The notes beneath the pieces were generated by a model that worked only from the letters and a program-made list of their open reading frames with translations, was not told where the DNA came from and did no database searches. The position numbers and the translations under genes are program-made. Source: Bacillus atrophaeus (GTDB lineage: Bacteria > Bacillota > Bacilli > Bacillales > Bacillaceae). Taken from it: DNA of 64,000 bases. Below, piece after piece: positions 54,288 to 62,770 of this stretch (position 1 is its first letter; every line of letters starts with the position of its first letter). The DNA is taken from the NCBI RefSeq assembly GCF_001584335.1, contig NZ_LSBB01000001.1, forward strand, positions 62,001 through 126,000, given 5' to 3'.

Positions 54288-55319
54288 ATGACCGTACAAG
54301 AAATCAAAGGTAAAAAACTAGTGAAAGGTATCGCTCCGAATGTGGAGCCGGAAGCCTTATTAAATGATAAACGAAAAGTGTTTCTGTTTGGTTCGCCAAG
54401 TTATACAAACATTGGGGATCAGGCAATTGCGTATGCAGAAGAGAAATTTATTAAGAATCATTTTCCTTACTATGAGTACATTGAAATGATGGATTATGCA
54501 ACAGATGAAGGCATTGAATTGGTAAAGGAAATCATTCGTGAAGACGATATTGTCTGTTTTACTGGCGGGGGTAATTTAGGAAACCTTTACCTCGATATTG
54601 AGGAAGACAGAAGAAAGGTATTTGCGGCTTTTAAAGATTATAAATCTATCTCTCTTCCGCAATCAGTGTACTTTGAAGATACGGAAAAAGGAAATAAAGA
54701 GAAGAAGAAAACGCAGAATGCTTATCATCAAAATTCGAATTTAACGATTGCCGCTCGTGAGACACAAACACTAGATGTGGTAAAAGAAACATTCAATTCA
54801 GATGTGATTTTCACTCCGGATATGGTGCTGTCTTTAGATATAGAGCCGAGAGAGCTTGAACGGGACGGCGTTCTCTTTATTTTAAGAGCGGATAAAGAGA
54901 AAGTAACCGATGAAGATTTTGTATCTCAAATGATGAAATGGGCAGAGAAAACGACCTATGTGGAGCGAACGGATACCGTGCTGGATACTGTAGACACGAT
55001 TGATTATGCCGACCGCGAGAAACATTTTCTGGAGATGCTTGACCGCATTAGTTCTAGTAAATTAGTGATCACAGACCGCTTGCATGCGATGATTTTCTCA
55101 ATTATTACGAAAACGCCTTGCCTTGTCTTTGGGAATAGCTATGGGAAAGCAAAACATTCTTATCGAGATTGGCTAGAGGGCTTAAACTTCATTGAATATA
55201 CAGATAAGCAGGATATTGAGAAATTGGAACAGATGATAGATCGTTTGCTTCAAGCAGAGCCGAATGGTGTTGATGTAGCTCAGGACTTTCAACCGTTGAT
55301 TGATTTCTTTAAAGAGTGA
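54288..55319 (+). CDS. yxaB: Polysaccharide pyruvyl transferase-like protein YxaB
   Basis: A 343-residue protein of the polysaccharide pyruvyl transferase family (GumL/EpsI-like). Conserved parts are LFGSPSYTNIGDQAIAYAEE near the start, CFTGGGNLGNLY, ISLPQSVYFED and the C-terminal VITDRLHAMIFSIITKTPC. It likely adds pyruvyl ketals to sugars of an extracellular or wall polymer. In B. subtilis it is known as a general stress protein. AGAAGGAGG lies upstream of the ATG. A terminator follows. Confidence 0.88.
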   Translation: MTVQEIKGKKLVKGIAPNVEPEALLNDKRKVFLFGSPSYTNIGDQAIAYAEEKFIKNHFPYYEYIEMMDYATDEGIELVKEIIREDDIVCFTGGGNLGNLYLDIEEDRRKVFAAFKDYKSISLPQSVYFEDTEKGNKEKKKTQNAYHQNSNLTIAARETQTLDVVKETFNSDVIFTPDMVLSLDIEPRELERDGVLFILRADKEKVTDEDFVSQMMKWAEKTTYVERTDTVLDTVDTIDYADREKHFLEMLDRISSSKLVITDRLHAMIFSIITKTPCLVFGNSYGKAKHSYRDWLEGLNFIEYTDKQDIEKLEQMIDRLLQAEPNGVDVAQDFQPLIDFFKE

Positions 55320-55346
55320 TCACAATAAAAAATACGATATTGAGTG

Positions 55347-55388
55347 AAGACTGCCAACAAAGTCGAATTTTCTGGCAGTCTTCTTTAT
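55347..55388. terminator. Terminator of yxaB (bidirectional)
   Basis: GAAGACTGCCA/TGGCAGTCTTC perfect stem with T- and A-rich flanks. Confidence 0.8.
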
Positions 55389-55600
55389 TTGACACCTCCG
55401 CCGCCTGCCGATCCAATCACTAAACCTGCCTTTAAAATACTTCCTGTTTTTTCATATTCTTTCTCACTAGCCGCACTGGCAACAGTCCCGTTAATCTATA
55501 TGTTCTCAAAAATTCTACTACAGTAGATTTTTGATGCTGTTTTATAGAATTTTCATCCAGAAAAGAAAATCGTAAAACTGCCAATTACTTTGTTCAAGGG

Positions 55601-55783
55601 TTGGTATTTGCTATTTTCTTTTTTATTATTCTCCTTTTTAGTAGAAATACTTATTGGTTTAAAAAAAATGAAGAATTAATAACGCCTTCTTTTTTTCCAT
55701 TTCCAAAGCCGATCAATTGGATGGATATCTTAACCAGTGATATGATGGAAAAAAGAAGCAAATGGGAGGGGTTTGAATGTTAA
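55601..55783 (+). CDS. Small one-span membrane protein or gene fragment
   Basis: The frame after TTG 55601 encodes 60 residues with a strong membrane segment (VFAIFFFIILLF) and a polar tail (SRNTYWFKKNEELITPSFF). It ends in TAA overlapping the start of the VOC gene, so the two were probably co-translated. The open frame continues about 26 codons upstream without a start codon (YFVQGLVF reads through), so the N-terminus may be lost. I do not recognise the family. Confidence 0.35.
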   Translation: MVFAIFFFIILLFSRNTYWFKKNEELITPSFFPFPKPINWMDILTSDMMEKRSKWEGFEC

Positions 55784-56456
55784 TAAGCAAGGTGACTCTG
55801 TATAGTAATGAGGTAGATCAAATGAGACATTTTTATGTTCATGAGCTTGGATTTACTTTAATAGAAAGCAGTGAAGACGCTTTTTCAATTAAGGCCGGCT
55901 GCAGTGAATTGGAAATCAGGAAAAGCCATTCAGATGAGGATCCTTTCTATCATTTTGCTTTTAATATCAAGAAGCCAAAACATGGGCGAAAAGCAAAGTA
56001 ACGTTACATAGAGAAGATGATGAAGATGAAGTTTACTTTGAACATTCAGATGCTTATTCGCTTTATTTCTCAGATCCGTCTCATAATATAGTAGAATTTA
56101 TAGCTAGAAATTCATCAGCGGCGAGTGAAGAAAACTTTTCAGTTCAGTCTGTTATCAATATTAGTGAAATTAATATTACAACAAATGATGTGATGTCAGC
56201 AGGGAAGGGTCTCATTCAGTTTGGGGTTCCGGTCAGATATGAAGAATCGGTAAAAGAAGATGGGTTAAATTTTATGGGAGAGTATGAGGAAGGGGCGTTT
56301 TTACTGTTAGGGCCTAAAGGACGCCGCTGGATTTTTTCAGACAAAAAAGCTGAAGTTTATCCGCTTTCCATTACCATCAATCATATGAAGAATATCGAGA
56401 TAGACAGTAAGGGTGAGATAAGATTTACAGACTGCCGAGACATCCCGACAGCCTAA
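55777..56456 (+). pseudogene. Frameshifted VOC/glyoxalase-family gene
   Basis: The first frame (55777-56001) gives a VOC start: MLISKVTLYSNEVDQMRHFY, LGFTLIES, HFAFNIK. A shift near 55970-55980 then moves the homology to another frame: QEAKTWAKSKVTLHRED, YFSDPSHNIVEFIARN, and on to the end at 56456 (FLLLGPKGRRWIF). The join seems to have lost a few codons, not just one base. The whole equals a two-domain protein of about 225 residues. Product likely inactive; a sequencing error is possible. Confidence 0.7.
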
Positions 56457-56678
56457 AAGAAGCAGTGTCGAGGTATCTCATATGGTTAAAAAAGAGTAGA
56501 GCATGGCGGTTTTCCATTTATCATCTTACCTGTTGTGCATGGGTCTTATCCCTGTCAAGCAGCCAGCTATAAAATCAATGTGTTTCGGTACTCTATTGGA
56601 GCACATTGGTTTAATTTTTTCTGCAATCGTTCGTGATTATAAAAACATATATACCATCGACAAGGTTTTTATCTCTTT

Positions 56679-56707
56679 TTGACATTCACACGGTTCTTTT
56701 TTATATT
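56679..56707 (+). promoter_or_regulatory. Sigma-A promoter of qdoR
   Basis: TTGACA (56679-56684), 17 nt, TATATT (56702-56707), about 40 nt upstream of the qdoR start. Confidence 0.7.
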
Positions 56708-56748
56708 ATATAAGTCGCTCTTCACCATACCTAGGAGGGAATGTTTCA

Positions 56749-57324
56749 ATGAGTAGCAGAGGAGATTCACGTGAGAAAATTCTTCATACGGCGTCACGCT
56801 TGTTTCAGCTGCAAGGATATCACGCGACCGGTTTAAATCAGATTGTAAAAGAAAGCGGTGCTCCGAAAGGGTCCCTTTATCACTTTTTCCCGAACGGAAA
56901 AGAAGAGTTAGCGATTGAAGCGGTTACATATACAGGGAAATTTATTGAAGATATCATTCGGCACAGTATGGACAAGGTCACTGATCCTGTCGAAGCAATT
57001 CAGCTATTTATAAAAGAAACAGCGAGTCAGTTTGATAGTATGGAGAGCATTCAAGGCATTCCAGTCGGCTTATTGGCAAGTGAGACAGCGTTAATCAGTG
57101 AACCGCTGCGTACGGTTTGCATGAAGGTTTTTAAAAGCTGGGAAGCGGTTTTTTCCGGAAAATTAATGCAAAACGGATTTGACGAAGAAGAAGCAAGCAA
57201 GCTGGGAACGCTGATTAATTCTATGATTGAAGGCGGTATTATGCTTTCCTTAACGAATAAAAACAAAGCCCCCCTTCTTCTCATTGCGGAGCAAATTCCC
57301 GTGCTGGTGAGAAAAAAAGGGTAG
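56749..57324 (+). CDS. qdoR: TetR-family flavonoid-responsive repressor QdoR (YxaF)
   Basis: A 191-residue TetR regulator. The HTH at 1-50 includes LFQLQGYHATGLNQIVKESGAPKGSLYHFFPNGKE in two joined motifs; the C-terminal ligand domain belongs to the LmrA/YxaF group. In B. subtilis it represses qdoI and itself, and quercetin and other flavonoids release it. Two matching boxes lie between it and qdoI. AGGAGGGA precedes the ATG. Confidence 0.92.
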   Translation: MSSRGDSREKILHTASRLFQLQGYHATGLNQIVKESGAPKGSLYHFFPNGKEELAIEAVTYTGKFIEDIIRHSMDKVTDPVEAIQLFIKETASQFDSMESIQGIPVGLLASETALISEPLRTVCMKVFKSWEAVFSGKLMQNGFDEEEASKLGTLINSMIEGGIMLSLTNKNKAPLLLIAEQIPVLVRKKG

Positions 57325-57353
57325 CATTTTGTTATCCTTTCTCCTACAATTAT

Positions 57354-57399
57354 ATAGAACGGTCTAGTCATTTATATTTAAATATATAGACTGGTCTAA
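57354..57399. promoter_or_regulatory. Tandem LmrA/QdoR boxes upstream of qdoI
   Basis: ATAGAACGGTCTAG (57354-57367) and ATAGACTGGTCTAA (57386-57399) fit the LmrA/YxaF box AtAGACCRGTCTaT. They lie 32 bp apart (three helical turns), directly before the qdoI ribosome-binding site. Confidence 0.85.
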
Positions 57400-57414
57400 A
57401 TTGGAGGAAACAAG

Positions 57415-58428
57415 ATGAAAACTTTATTAAAACATACATTACCTGAAGAAAAAATGCCTTATTTGCTTCGAAGCGGCGAAGGAGAGCGTTATCTGTTCGG
57501 CAGACAGGTTGCAACCATTATGGCAAATGGAAAGAGCACAGGCGGTCTGTTTGAGATCGTGCTGCTTTCTGGAGGAAAAGGAGAACATTTTCCGCTGCAC
57601 ATGCACAAGGATACGCATGAAGGAATTTTTGTTCTTGATGGAAAACTTGAGCTTACACTTGATGGAGAGAATCATCTCTTGCTGTCCGGGGATTATGCGC
57701 AAATCCCAGCAGGAACGCCCCACAGCTATCGGATGCAGAGCCACAGAACCCGGTTTGTGTCTTACACGATGAAAGGGAATGCGGCGCGTATGTATTCTGT
57801 GATCGGAACGCCATATGACAAGGCTGAGCATCCGCCGCACGTGAGCGAAGAGGTGTCGAATGAGCACTTTGCAGAAGCGGCTGCTGTTGCGGACATTACA
57901 TTTATTGAAGGTGAAAAGCCAGCCGGTGCGGCGAAGCTAGTGGAAAATAAGAAGGTCCCTGATGAAGTTGTCCCGTATGTGATTGAGTCTGGAGAAGGAG
58001 AGCGCCTATTGACGGGTGATCAGCTTCACCGTATTGTGGCGGCTCAAAGGAATACAGATGGGCAATTTATCGTTGTTTCATCTGAAGGGCCAAAAGGCGA
58101 TCGCATCGTAGATCACTATCATGAACATCACACAGAGACCTTCTACTGCCTTGAAGGGCAAATGACAATGTGGGCGGATGGTGAAGAAATTCAGTTAAAC
58201 CCTGGGGATTTCCTGCATGTTCCTGCCCATACGGTTCACTCCTACCGACTGGATTCGCATTATACGAAGATGGTGGGCGTATTGGTTCCGGGCTTGTTTG
58301 AGCCATTTTTCCGTACGTTAGGTGAACCGTATGAAGATCACATTTTCCCAAGTGAACCTCAAGCTCTGCGATTTGATCGTGTCATGCAGAATATCGAAAA
58401 ACTGGATTTGAAGGTTGTTAATCCGTAA
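57415..58428 (+). CDS. qdoI: Quercetin 2,3-dioxygenase QdoI (YxaG)
   Basis: A 337-residue bicupin that opens the flavonol ring of quercetin and releases CO. Metal-binding motifs are in both halves: FPLHMHKDTHEGIFVLDG (about 59) with a later TPHSYR, and VDHYHEHHTETFYCLEG (about 231) with AHTVHSY. GGAGG precedes the ATG. It is controlled by QdoR/LmrA. Confidence 0.95.
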   Translation: MKTLLKHTLPEEKMPYLLRSGEGERYLFGRQVATIMANGKSTGGLFEIVLLSGGKGEHFPLHMHKDTHEGIFVLDGKLELTLDGENHLLLSGDYAQIPAGTPHSYRMQSHRTRFVSYTMKGNAARMYSVIGTPYDKAEHPPHVSEEVSNEHFAEAAAVADITFIEGEKPAGAAKLVENKKVPDEVVPYVIESGEGERLLTGDQLHRIVAAQRNTDGQFIVVSSEGPKGDRIVDHYHEHHTETFYCLEGQMTMWADGEEIQLNPGDFLHVPAHTVHSYRLDSHYTKMVGVLVPGLFEPFFRTLGEPYEDHIFPSEPQALRFDRVMQNIEKLDLKVVNP

Positions 58429-58536
58429 AAATGACAATATTGTAAGGTTTAACTCGTAAACTGCCACCTAAATCGATTTTTCAGCACGCCTTTTTTTCAT
58501 AAGCTAAATGTATAGAAAAAAAGGAGCGTGTTGCAG

Positions 58537-59763
58537 TTGACTACATTACAGCCAACCCTGAAAGATGAACGTATTCAGGTGCTTGATGTCTTAAGAGGAA
58601 TAGCAATTTTCGGTATCTTATTTGTTAATTTGGCTCATTTCAGTTATCCGGATGTATATTTATCTGTGCTTGGAAAAGATAACTTTTTTACAGAAAAGTG
58701 GTCTGATTTAGATTTCGGTGTCAGGATGATATTGGATTTATTGATCCAAACCAAGTTCATTTTATTGTTTTCGTTTTTATTTGGATTTGGCATGGTTGTG
58801 ATGATGGAGAGATCGTTAAGCAAGGGACAGCGTTTTGTCCCGCTTTATATTAGAAGATTATTAGCATTGCTGATTCTTGGAACGATTCATGCGTTTTTGG
58901 TGTGGGACGGAGATATATTAACGCAGTACGCCCTGCTTGGCTTTATCTTACTTTTATTTAGAAAAGCAAAGACGAAAACGCTGGTGATATGGGCGGCCGC
59001 TTTGTATCTCATGTTTTCGATTCCTTTCTTTTTGTCGAGCTTTTCTCCTTCAGACGGACAGGAATGGAAGCAAGAGACGATTCAACAAATTGAACAAGAA
59101 GCGAAGCAAACGTTGCAGGTTTACAGCAGCGGCAGCTTTAAAGAAATTGCTGAACAGCGGATTCATGATCGCATGGCTTATATGTCAATGAACGGCATGT
59201 TAACATATAACCCGCTTGTATTCTTTCTGGCTTCCATTCCGTATTTCAGTATGTTTTTGCTCGGGGCAGCGACAGCGAAGGCAGGATTGCTGCATCAGCC
59301 TGAAAAGCATCGTCAGGCATTAAAAAGAGTGTGGCTCGCAGGACTGATAATAGGAGTTGGCAGCCATGTTCTGTACGGGCTGTTCGAGAAGGAAGCCTTT
59401 ATGCTGATCGGCGCGCCTTTTCTGATGTTTTTCTATGTCACAACGATTGTACATCTTTATCATAAGACAAGATTCGCTAAGCCCTTGCAGTACTTTTCCG
59501 CCGTTGGAAGAACAGCGTTCACCAACTATCTCATGCAATCTGTCATCGGAACGTGGATTTTCTATCATTTCGGATTGGGTTTATACGGAAAAGTATATCC
59601 TGCTGTCAGTATTCTCGTGACAATAGCCATATGTGCTCTCCAAATGATTGTCAGCCATCTTTGGCTGCGAACATTCCGGATGGGGCCGTTTGAGTGGTTG
59701 TGGAGAAGCGCCACGTATTTAAAATGGCAGCCGATTTTCAAGGAAATCAAAATAATAGTTTAG
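58537..59763 (+). CDS. yxaH: DUF418-family membrane protein YxaH
   Basis: A protein of about 408 residues with eight to ten membrane segments. The DUF418 start is DERIQVLDVLRGIAIFGILFVNL, and the C-terminal block has YFSAVGRTAFTNYLMQSVIG and GPFEWLWRS. The function of the family is not known. The start is set at TTG 58537 since AAGGAG is 10 nt before it; GTG 58528 and TTG 58531 lie too near the site. In B. subtilis yxaH is transcribed with qdoI; here the gap is about 108 nt with no terminator seen. Confidence 0.85.
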   Translation: MTTLQPTLKDERIQVLDVLRGIAIFGILFVNLAHFSYPDVYLSVLGKDNFFTEKWSDLDFGVRMILDLLIQTKFILLFSFLFGFGMVVMMERSLSKGQRFVPLYIRRLLALLILGTIHAFLVWDGDILTQYALLGFILLLFRKAKTKTLVIWAAALYLMFSIPFFLSSFSPSDGQEWKQETIQQIEQEAKQTLQVYSSGSFKEIAEQRIHDRMAYMSMNGMLTYNPLVFFLASIPYFSMFLLGAATAKAGLLHQPEKHRQALKRVWLAGLIIGVGSHVLYGLFEKEAFMLIGAPFLMFFYVTTIVHLYHKTRFAKPLQYFSAVGRTAFTNYLMQSVIGTWIFYHFGLGLYGKVYPAVSILVTIAICALQMIVSHLWLRTFRMGPFEWLWRSATYLKWQPIFKEIKIIV

Positions 59764-59778
59764 TTTATTTATACACAC

Positions 59779-59813
59779 AAAAGTCTAGACTCTTTTTGAC
59801 GTCTAGACTTTTT
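59779..59813. terminator. Bidirectional terminator between yxaH and yxaI
   Basis: AAAAGTCTAGAC/GTCTAGACTTTTT perfect stem with a 10-nt loop. Confidence 0.9.
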
Positions 59814-59823
59814 ATGTATTCCT

Positions 59824-60282
59824 TTATTTATAGACAACACGTGTTTGACAAATGATATCATGCAGCCCTTTTTTCTGTCCGAAGGCGACCATGATAAAAC
59901 CGATATAAAAGATAATTCCAGATAATATGTATGCAAAGTAACGGCCGATTCCCTGTCCGACTGAAACCCGTCCGCCTTGTTCATTGACTACTTTGAGACC
60001 GAGGATTTTCTTACCGAGTGTACCTTGCATTTTGGAAGCTGTTAACAGGCCGTAATATAAGATTCCTAAAATGACAGAAATAATAATCATAGGCATTACT
60101 CCGAAGATCAAGTAGCTGATTGTATATTCTTCCTCTGTCATTCCGCCTGGGTTTGCTGATACCGCGCCAACCACAAAAATGGAAGTAATGATAAATTGAA
60201 TGATATAAGTTGGTATTCCAACTATAATAAAATCAATAATATAAGCTAAAAAACGAATCCAAAATCCTGCTGGTTTTTCCAT
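59824..60282 (-). CDS. yxaI: RDD-family membrane protein YxaI
   Basis: A 152-residue protein with four membrane segments and the RDD pattern: PAGFWIRFLAYIIDFIIVG at the start, GTLGKKILGLKVVNEQGG in the middle and KKGLHDIICQTRVVY at the end. The function is unknown. The start ATG at 60282 (MEKPAGFW) has AAAGGAGAG upstream; the longer frame to 60345 is not needed. It is convergent with yxaH. Confidence 0.85.
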   Translation of the reverse strand: MEKPAGFWIRFLAYIIDFIIVGIPTYIIQFIITSIFVVGAVSANPGGMTEEEYTISYLIFGVMPMIIISVILGILYYGLLTASKMQGTLGKKILGLKVVNEQGGRVSVGQGIGRYFAYILSGIIFYIGFIMVAFGQKKGLHDIICQTRVVYK

Positions 60283-60438
60283 GTATATTTTTCTCTCCTT
60301 TGAAGTAATCTGGAATAGTATACTTTGCAAAAAAGGTATTTGCAATATGATATGGTGATAAAATCCTAATATTCTTAAAAATGAGTCTTTTATCCTTGCT
60401 TTTCTACAATATAAATCTACCAGGGGCGGTGATAGAAA

Positions 60439-60501
60439 ATGTCTTTTACATTAAAAGAAATCATGGAACAGTGCCAGATGACCGAGGATGCTGTTTTTTA
60501 G
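60439..60501 (+). pseudogene. Possible stub of a MerR-type regulator
   Basis: A 20-codon frame reads MSFTLKEIMEQCQMTEDAVF and stops; AGGGGCGGTGAT precedes the ATG. The pattern (xFTLKEIMEQCxMTEDAVxYY) is like the HTH start of MerR-family proteins, cut where the aromatic pair would come. No continuation is seen downstream. It could also be a chance short ORF. Confidence 0.3.
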
Positions 60502-60709
60502 ATTCATATTTTACCAAACCAAGCAGGGTTTTTACTGTTCGGTTTTCTTTTCTATAAATGTGATTTACCAATGAGCATTGTGGTTAATATAGGAAAAATA
60601 ATATAGATTATAATCCTTGTTTGTTTTATTATAACAGTAGTAAACTAATAGAATTTCAAATCATAAAAAGCTGACAGATTGATTTGAAGTCGAGAAAGGA
60701 AAGCAAAAT
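60502..60709. other. Spacer before yxaJ, no gene
   Basis: AT-rich with no ORF. A TATAAT-like sequence near 60605-60640 may serve yxaJ. Confidence 0.35.
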
Positions 60710-61129
60710 ATGAAAACAAAGAAAAACGGTATAATCGTGATGACCTTGGTTTCTGCGTTACTCTTCTGCCTGCTGATTGTCACCGCCTCACTCTCTCCTG
60801 TAGCGGATACAGGGCCTAAGGCTAATCAATTTAACACTTTAGGGATGTGGATGGCAGTGGGCACTATTCTTGTCTTTTATCTTCTCCCTTTAATCGTATA
60901 CATGCTGGGCGTAAAGGCTATGAAGGTTGTAATGGCAGTATTTTGCGCGATTGGCCTGCTGATCAGTCTTTCGGTGATGGCCGTTATGATCGTGATGGGA
61001 GCGGTTGGAGATTATTCAATTTCTTCCTTAATGGGGGTCACTGTATTTTGCATCGCAAGTTTAATTGTGAATGTGGTTTGGTTTTTTATCGCTTTCCGTT
61101 CACCATCGACATTCCAAAAAGCGCTATAA
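60710..61129 (+). CDS. yxaJ: Small membrane protein (YxaJ position)
   Basis: A 139-residue protein with four hydrophobic segments (for example IVMTLVSALLFCLLIVTASL near the N-terminus and VFCIASLIVNVVWFFIAF near the end). No known motif is seen. The name follows the position after yxaI in B. subtilis and is not certain. GAAAGGAAAG lies before the ATG. A terminator follows. Confidence 0.65.
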   Translation: MKTKKNGIIVMTLVSALLFCLLIVTASLSPVADTGPKANQFNTLGMWMAVGTILVFYLLPLIVYMLGVKAMKVVMAVFCAIGLLISLSVMAVMIVMGAVGDYSISSLMGVTVFCIASLIVNVVWFFIAFRSPSTFQKAL

Positions 61130-61131
61130 CG

Positions 61132-61160
61132 AAAGCAGGCTCTGAAATAGCCTGCTTTTA
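61132..61160 (+). terminator. Terminator of yxaJ
   Basis: AAAGCAGGC/GCCTGCTTTTA hairpin. Confidence 0.8.
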
Positions 61161-61235
61161 ATTTTGAAAGTTCCCCAAATAAGGGACAGGTCTAATGGTC
61201 AAGATCAACGTGACGCTTTTGGCACAGCAAAAAAG

Positions 61236-61271
61236 TAAAAAAGGCGCTCCCCGTTTAAAAGGGAGCGCCTT
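61236..61271 (-). terminator. Terminator of aldX
   Basis: Minus strand: AAGGCGCTCCC/GGGAGCGCCTTTTTT hairpin shortly after aldX. Confidence 0.88.
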
Positions 61272-61289
61272 GTGTGATCGGCTTATAAA

Positions 61290-62627
61290 CTACTTAGCTG
61301 CTTGAATAAATACGCCTTTTTCATGTGAAAACTCTTTGAATCCGTATACCCCATGGTAAGAGCCGATTCCGCTTGTATTGACACCGCCAAATGGCAGGTT
61401 CACGTCACTGAAATGAACGACGACATCATTCACAGCGGCATTTCCGGAAGTTGTATGCTGTAAGACGTTATCAATAAGTTCTTGATTGTGGCTGAATACG
61501 TACAAAGCTAGCGGTTTATCGCGGTCAGTAATGTAATCAATGACCTCGTCTATGTCTTGATAGTTCATCAGAGGCAGGATGGGCGCAAAGATTTCTTCCT
61601 GCATGATTTTCATATCCGGTGTTACGTTTTTCAGTACTGTTGGTGAAATGGTGCGGTCGCTTGCATCAAATGTGCCGCCGAACACGACTTCCGCGCCTTT
61701 ACTGATGGCATCGTCGAACAAGTCTTTCACGCGATGAAAGTTGCGGTCATTGACAATTTGCGTGAACTTATTTCGATCAACGGTATGATCATCCTCCATA
61801 AATCCGGCGTTGACAATCGTTTGTAAAAGGCCGGCAAATTGGTCTTGTACGTCCTTTTTAATGAAAATATAATCCGGCGCGATACAGGTTTGGCCTGCAT
61901 TCACAAATTTGCCGACCGCGATTTTTTTCGTCGCGTCCAGCATATCGTATTCACTGTCAATAATGGTTGGACTTTTTCCGCCAAGCTCCAGGGTGACGGA
62001 TGCCAAATGCTTCGCCGCGGCTGTCATGACGATTTTTCCTACATTTGTGCTTCCAGTGAAGAAAATGTGGTCGAACGGCTGATCGAGCAGCTCAGTTGCA
62101 ACCTCAACCTCCCCTTCAAAAATCGCGACTTCTTTTTCATCAAACGCTTCACGAATCACTTTTGCGGCGATATGGCTTGTGTTCATTGTGAAGTCGGACA
62201 GTTTCACAATCGCGCTGTTTCCTGCCGCAATCGAAGCGGCAAGCGGGGCCATTGTGAGCATAAACGGATAATTCCACGGGCCGAGAATTAACGTAACCCC
62301 TTTTGGCTCGTACATTAAAAGGCCGTTTGCATCCGGATGTAAAGAGGAACCGACTTCTTTTGGCGCCATCCATTTTTCCAGGTTGTCCATATTATCTTTA
62401 ATGGCTTTTATCGTTCCTGCGGTTTCCGCTTTTTTGACCTCGTGATATGGTTTCCGTACGTCTTTGCGGATGGCTTCAATGATGTCTTCCTCATGAGCAA
62501 CAATCGCTTCGAGTAAATGGCTCAGTTTTTCTCTGCGCTGCTCAGCTGTTGAGGCACGCAACGCTTTTTGGTTATTTTTCTGTAATTGAAAGACACGCTG
62601 AATGTCGATTTTTAGTTGTTGATCCAT
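61290..62627 (-). CDS. aldX: Aldehyde dehydrogenase AldX (YxbE)
   Basis: A 445-residue NAD(P)-dependent aldehyde dehydrogenase of the class 3 (ALDH3) type, which is shorter than usual ALDHs. The catalytic Glu lies in VTLELGGKSPTI and the nucleophile Cys in FVNAGQTCIAPDY; the cofactor motif is GSTNVGK and the end has LPFGGVNTSGIGSYHG. The start ATG 62627 (MDQQLKIDIQRV) has AGGGGGAT upstream; the longer frame to 62687 is not supported. It is divergent from yxbF, which probably regulates it. Confidence 0.92.
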   Translation of the reverse strand: MDQQLKIDIQRVFQLQKNNQKALRASTAEQRREKLSHLLEAIVAHEEDIIEAIRKDVRKPYHEVKKAETAGTIKAIKDNMDNLEKWMAPKEVGSSLHPDANGLLMYEPKGVTLILGPWNYPFMLTMAPLAASIAAGNSAIVKLSDFTMNTSHIAAKVIREAFDEKEVAIFEGEVEVATELLDQPFDHIFFTGSTNVGKIVMTAAAKHLASVTLELGGKSPTIIDSEYDMLDATKKIAVGKFVNAGQTCIAPDYIFIKKDVQDQFAGLLQTIVNAGFMEDDHTVDRNKFTQIVNDRNFHRVKDLFDDAISKGAEVVFGGTFDASDRTISPTVLKNVTPDMKIMQEEIFAPILPLMNYQDIDEVIDYITDRDKPLALYVFSHNQELIDNVLQHTTSGNAAVNDVVVHFSDVNLPFGGVNTSGIGSYHGVYGFKEFSHEKGVFIQAAK

Positions 62628-62770
62628 CGTTATATCCCCCTCTATTTGCTTTCTTACTGTCTCGCAACTATTATAAAGTGGTGTCATTTCTTAATGAAAG
62701 ACAGTGGAAAAGCATTTATACGTTACCGTACATTTATAGAACATCTGTCTAATGAGAGGAGGTGTCTCTT

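Noticed and set aside
55385..55505. Minus-strand frame ending KTGSILKAGLVIGSAGGGGVK before the yxaB terminator
   Set aside because: The composition looks protein-like and it stops close to the terminator, but there is a stop just upstream, no start, and I do not recognise the family. Possibly the tail of a deleted gene.
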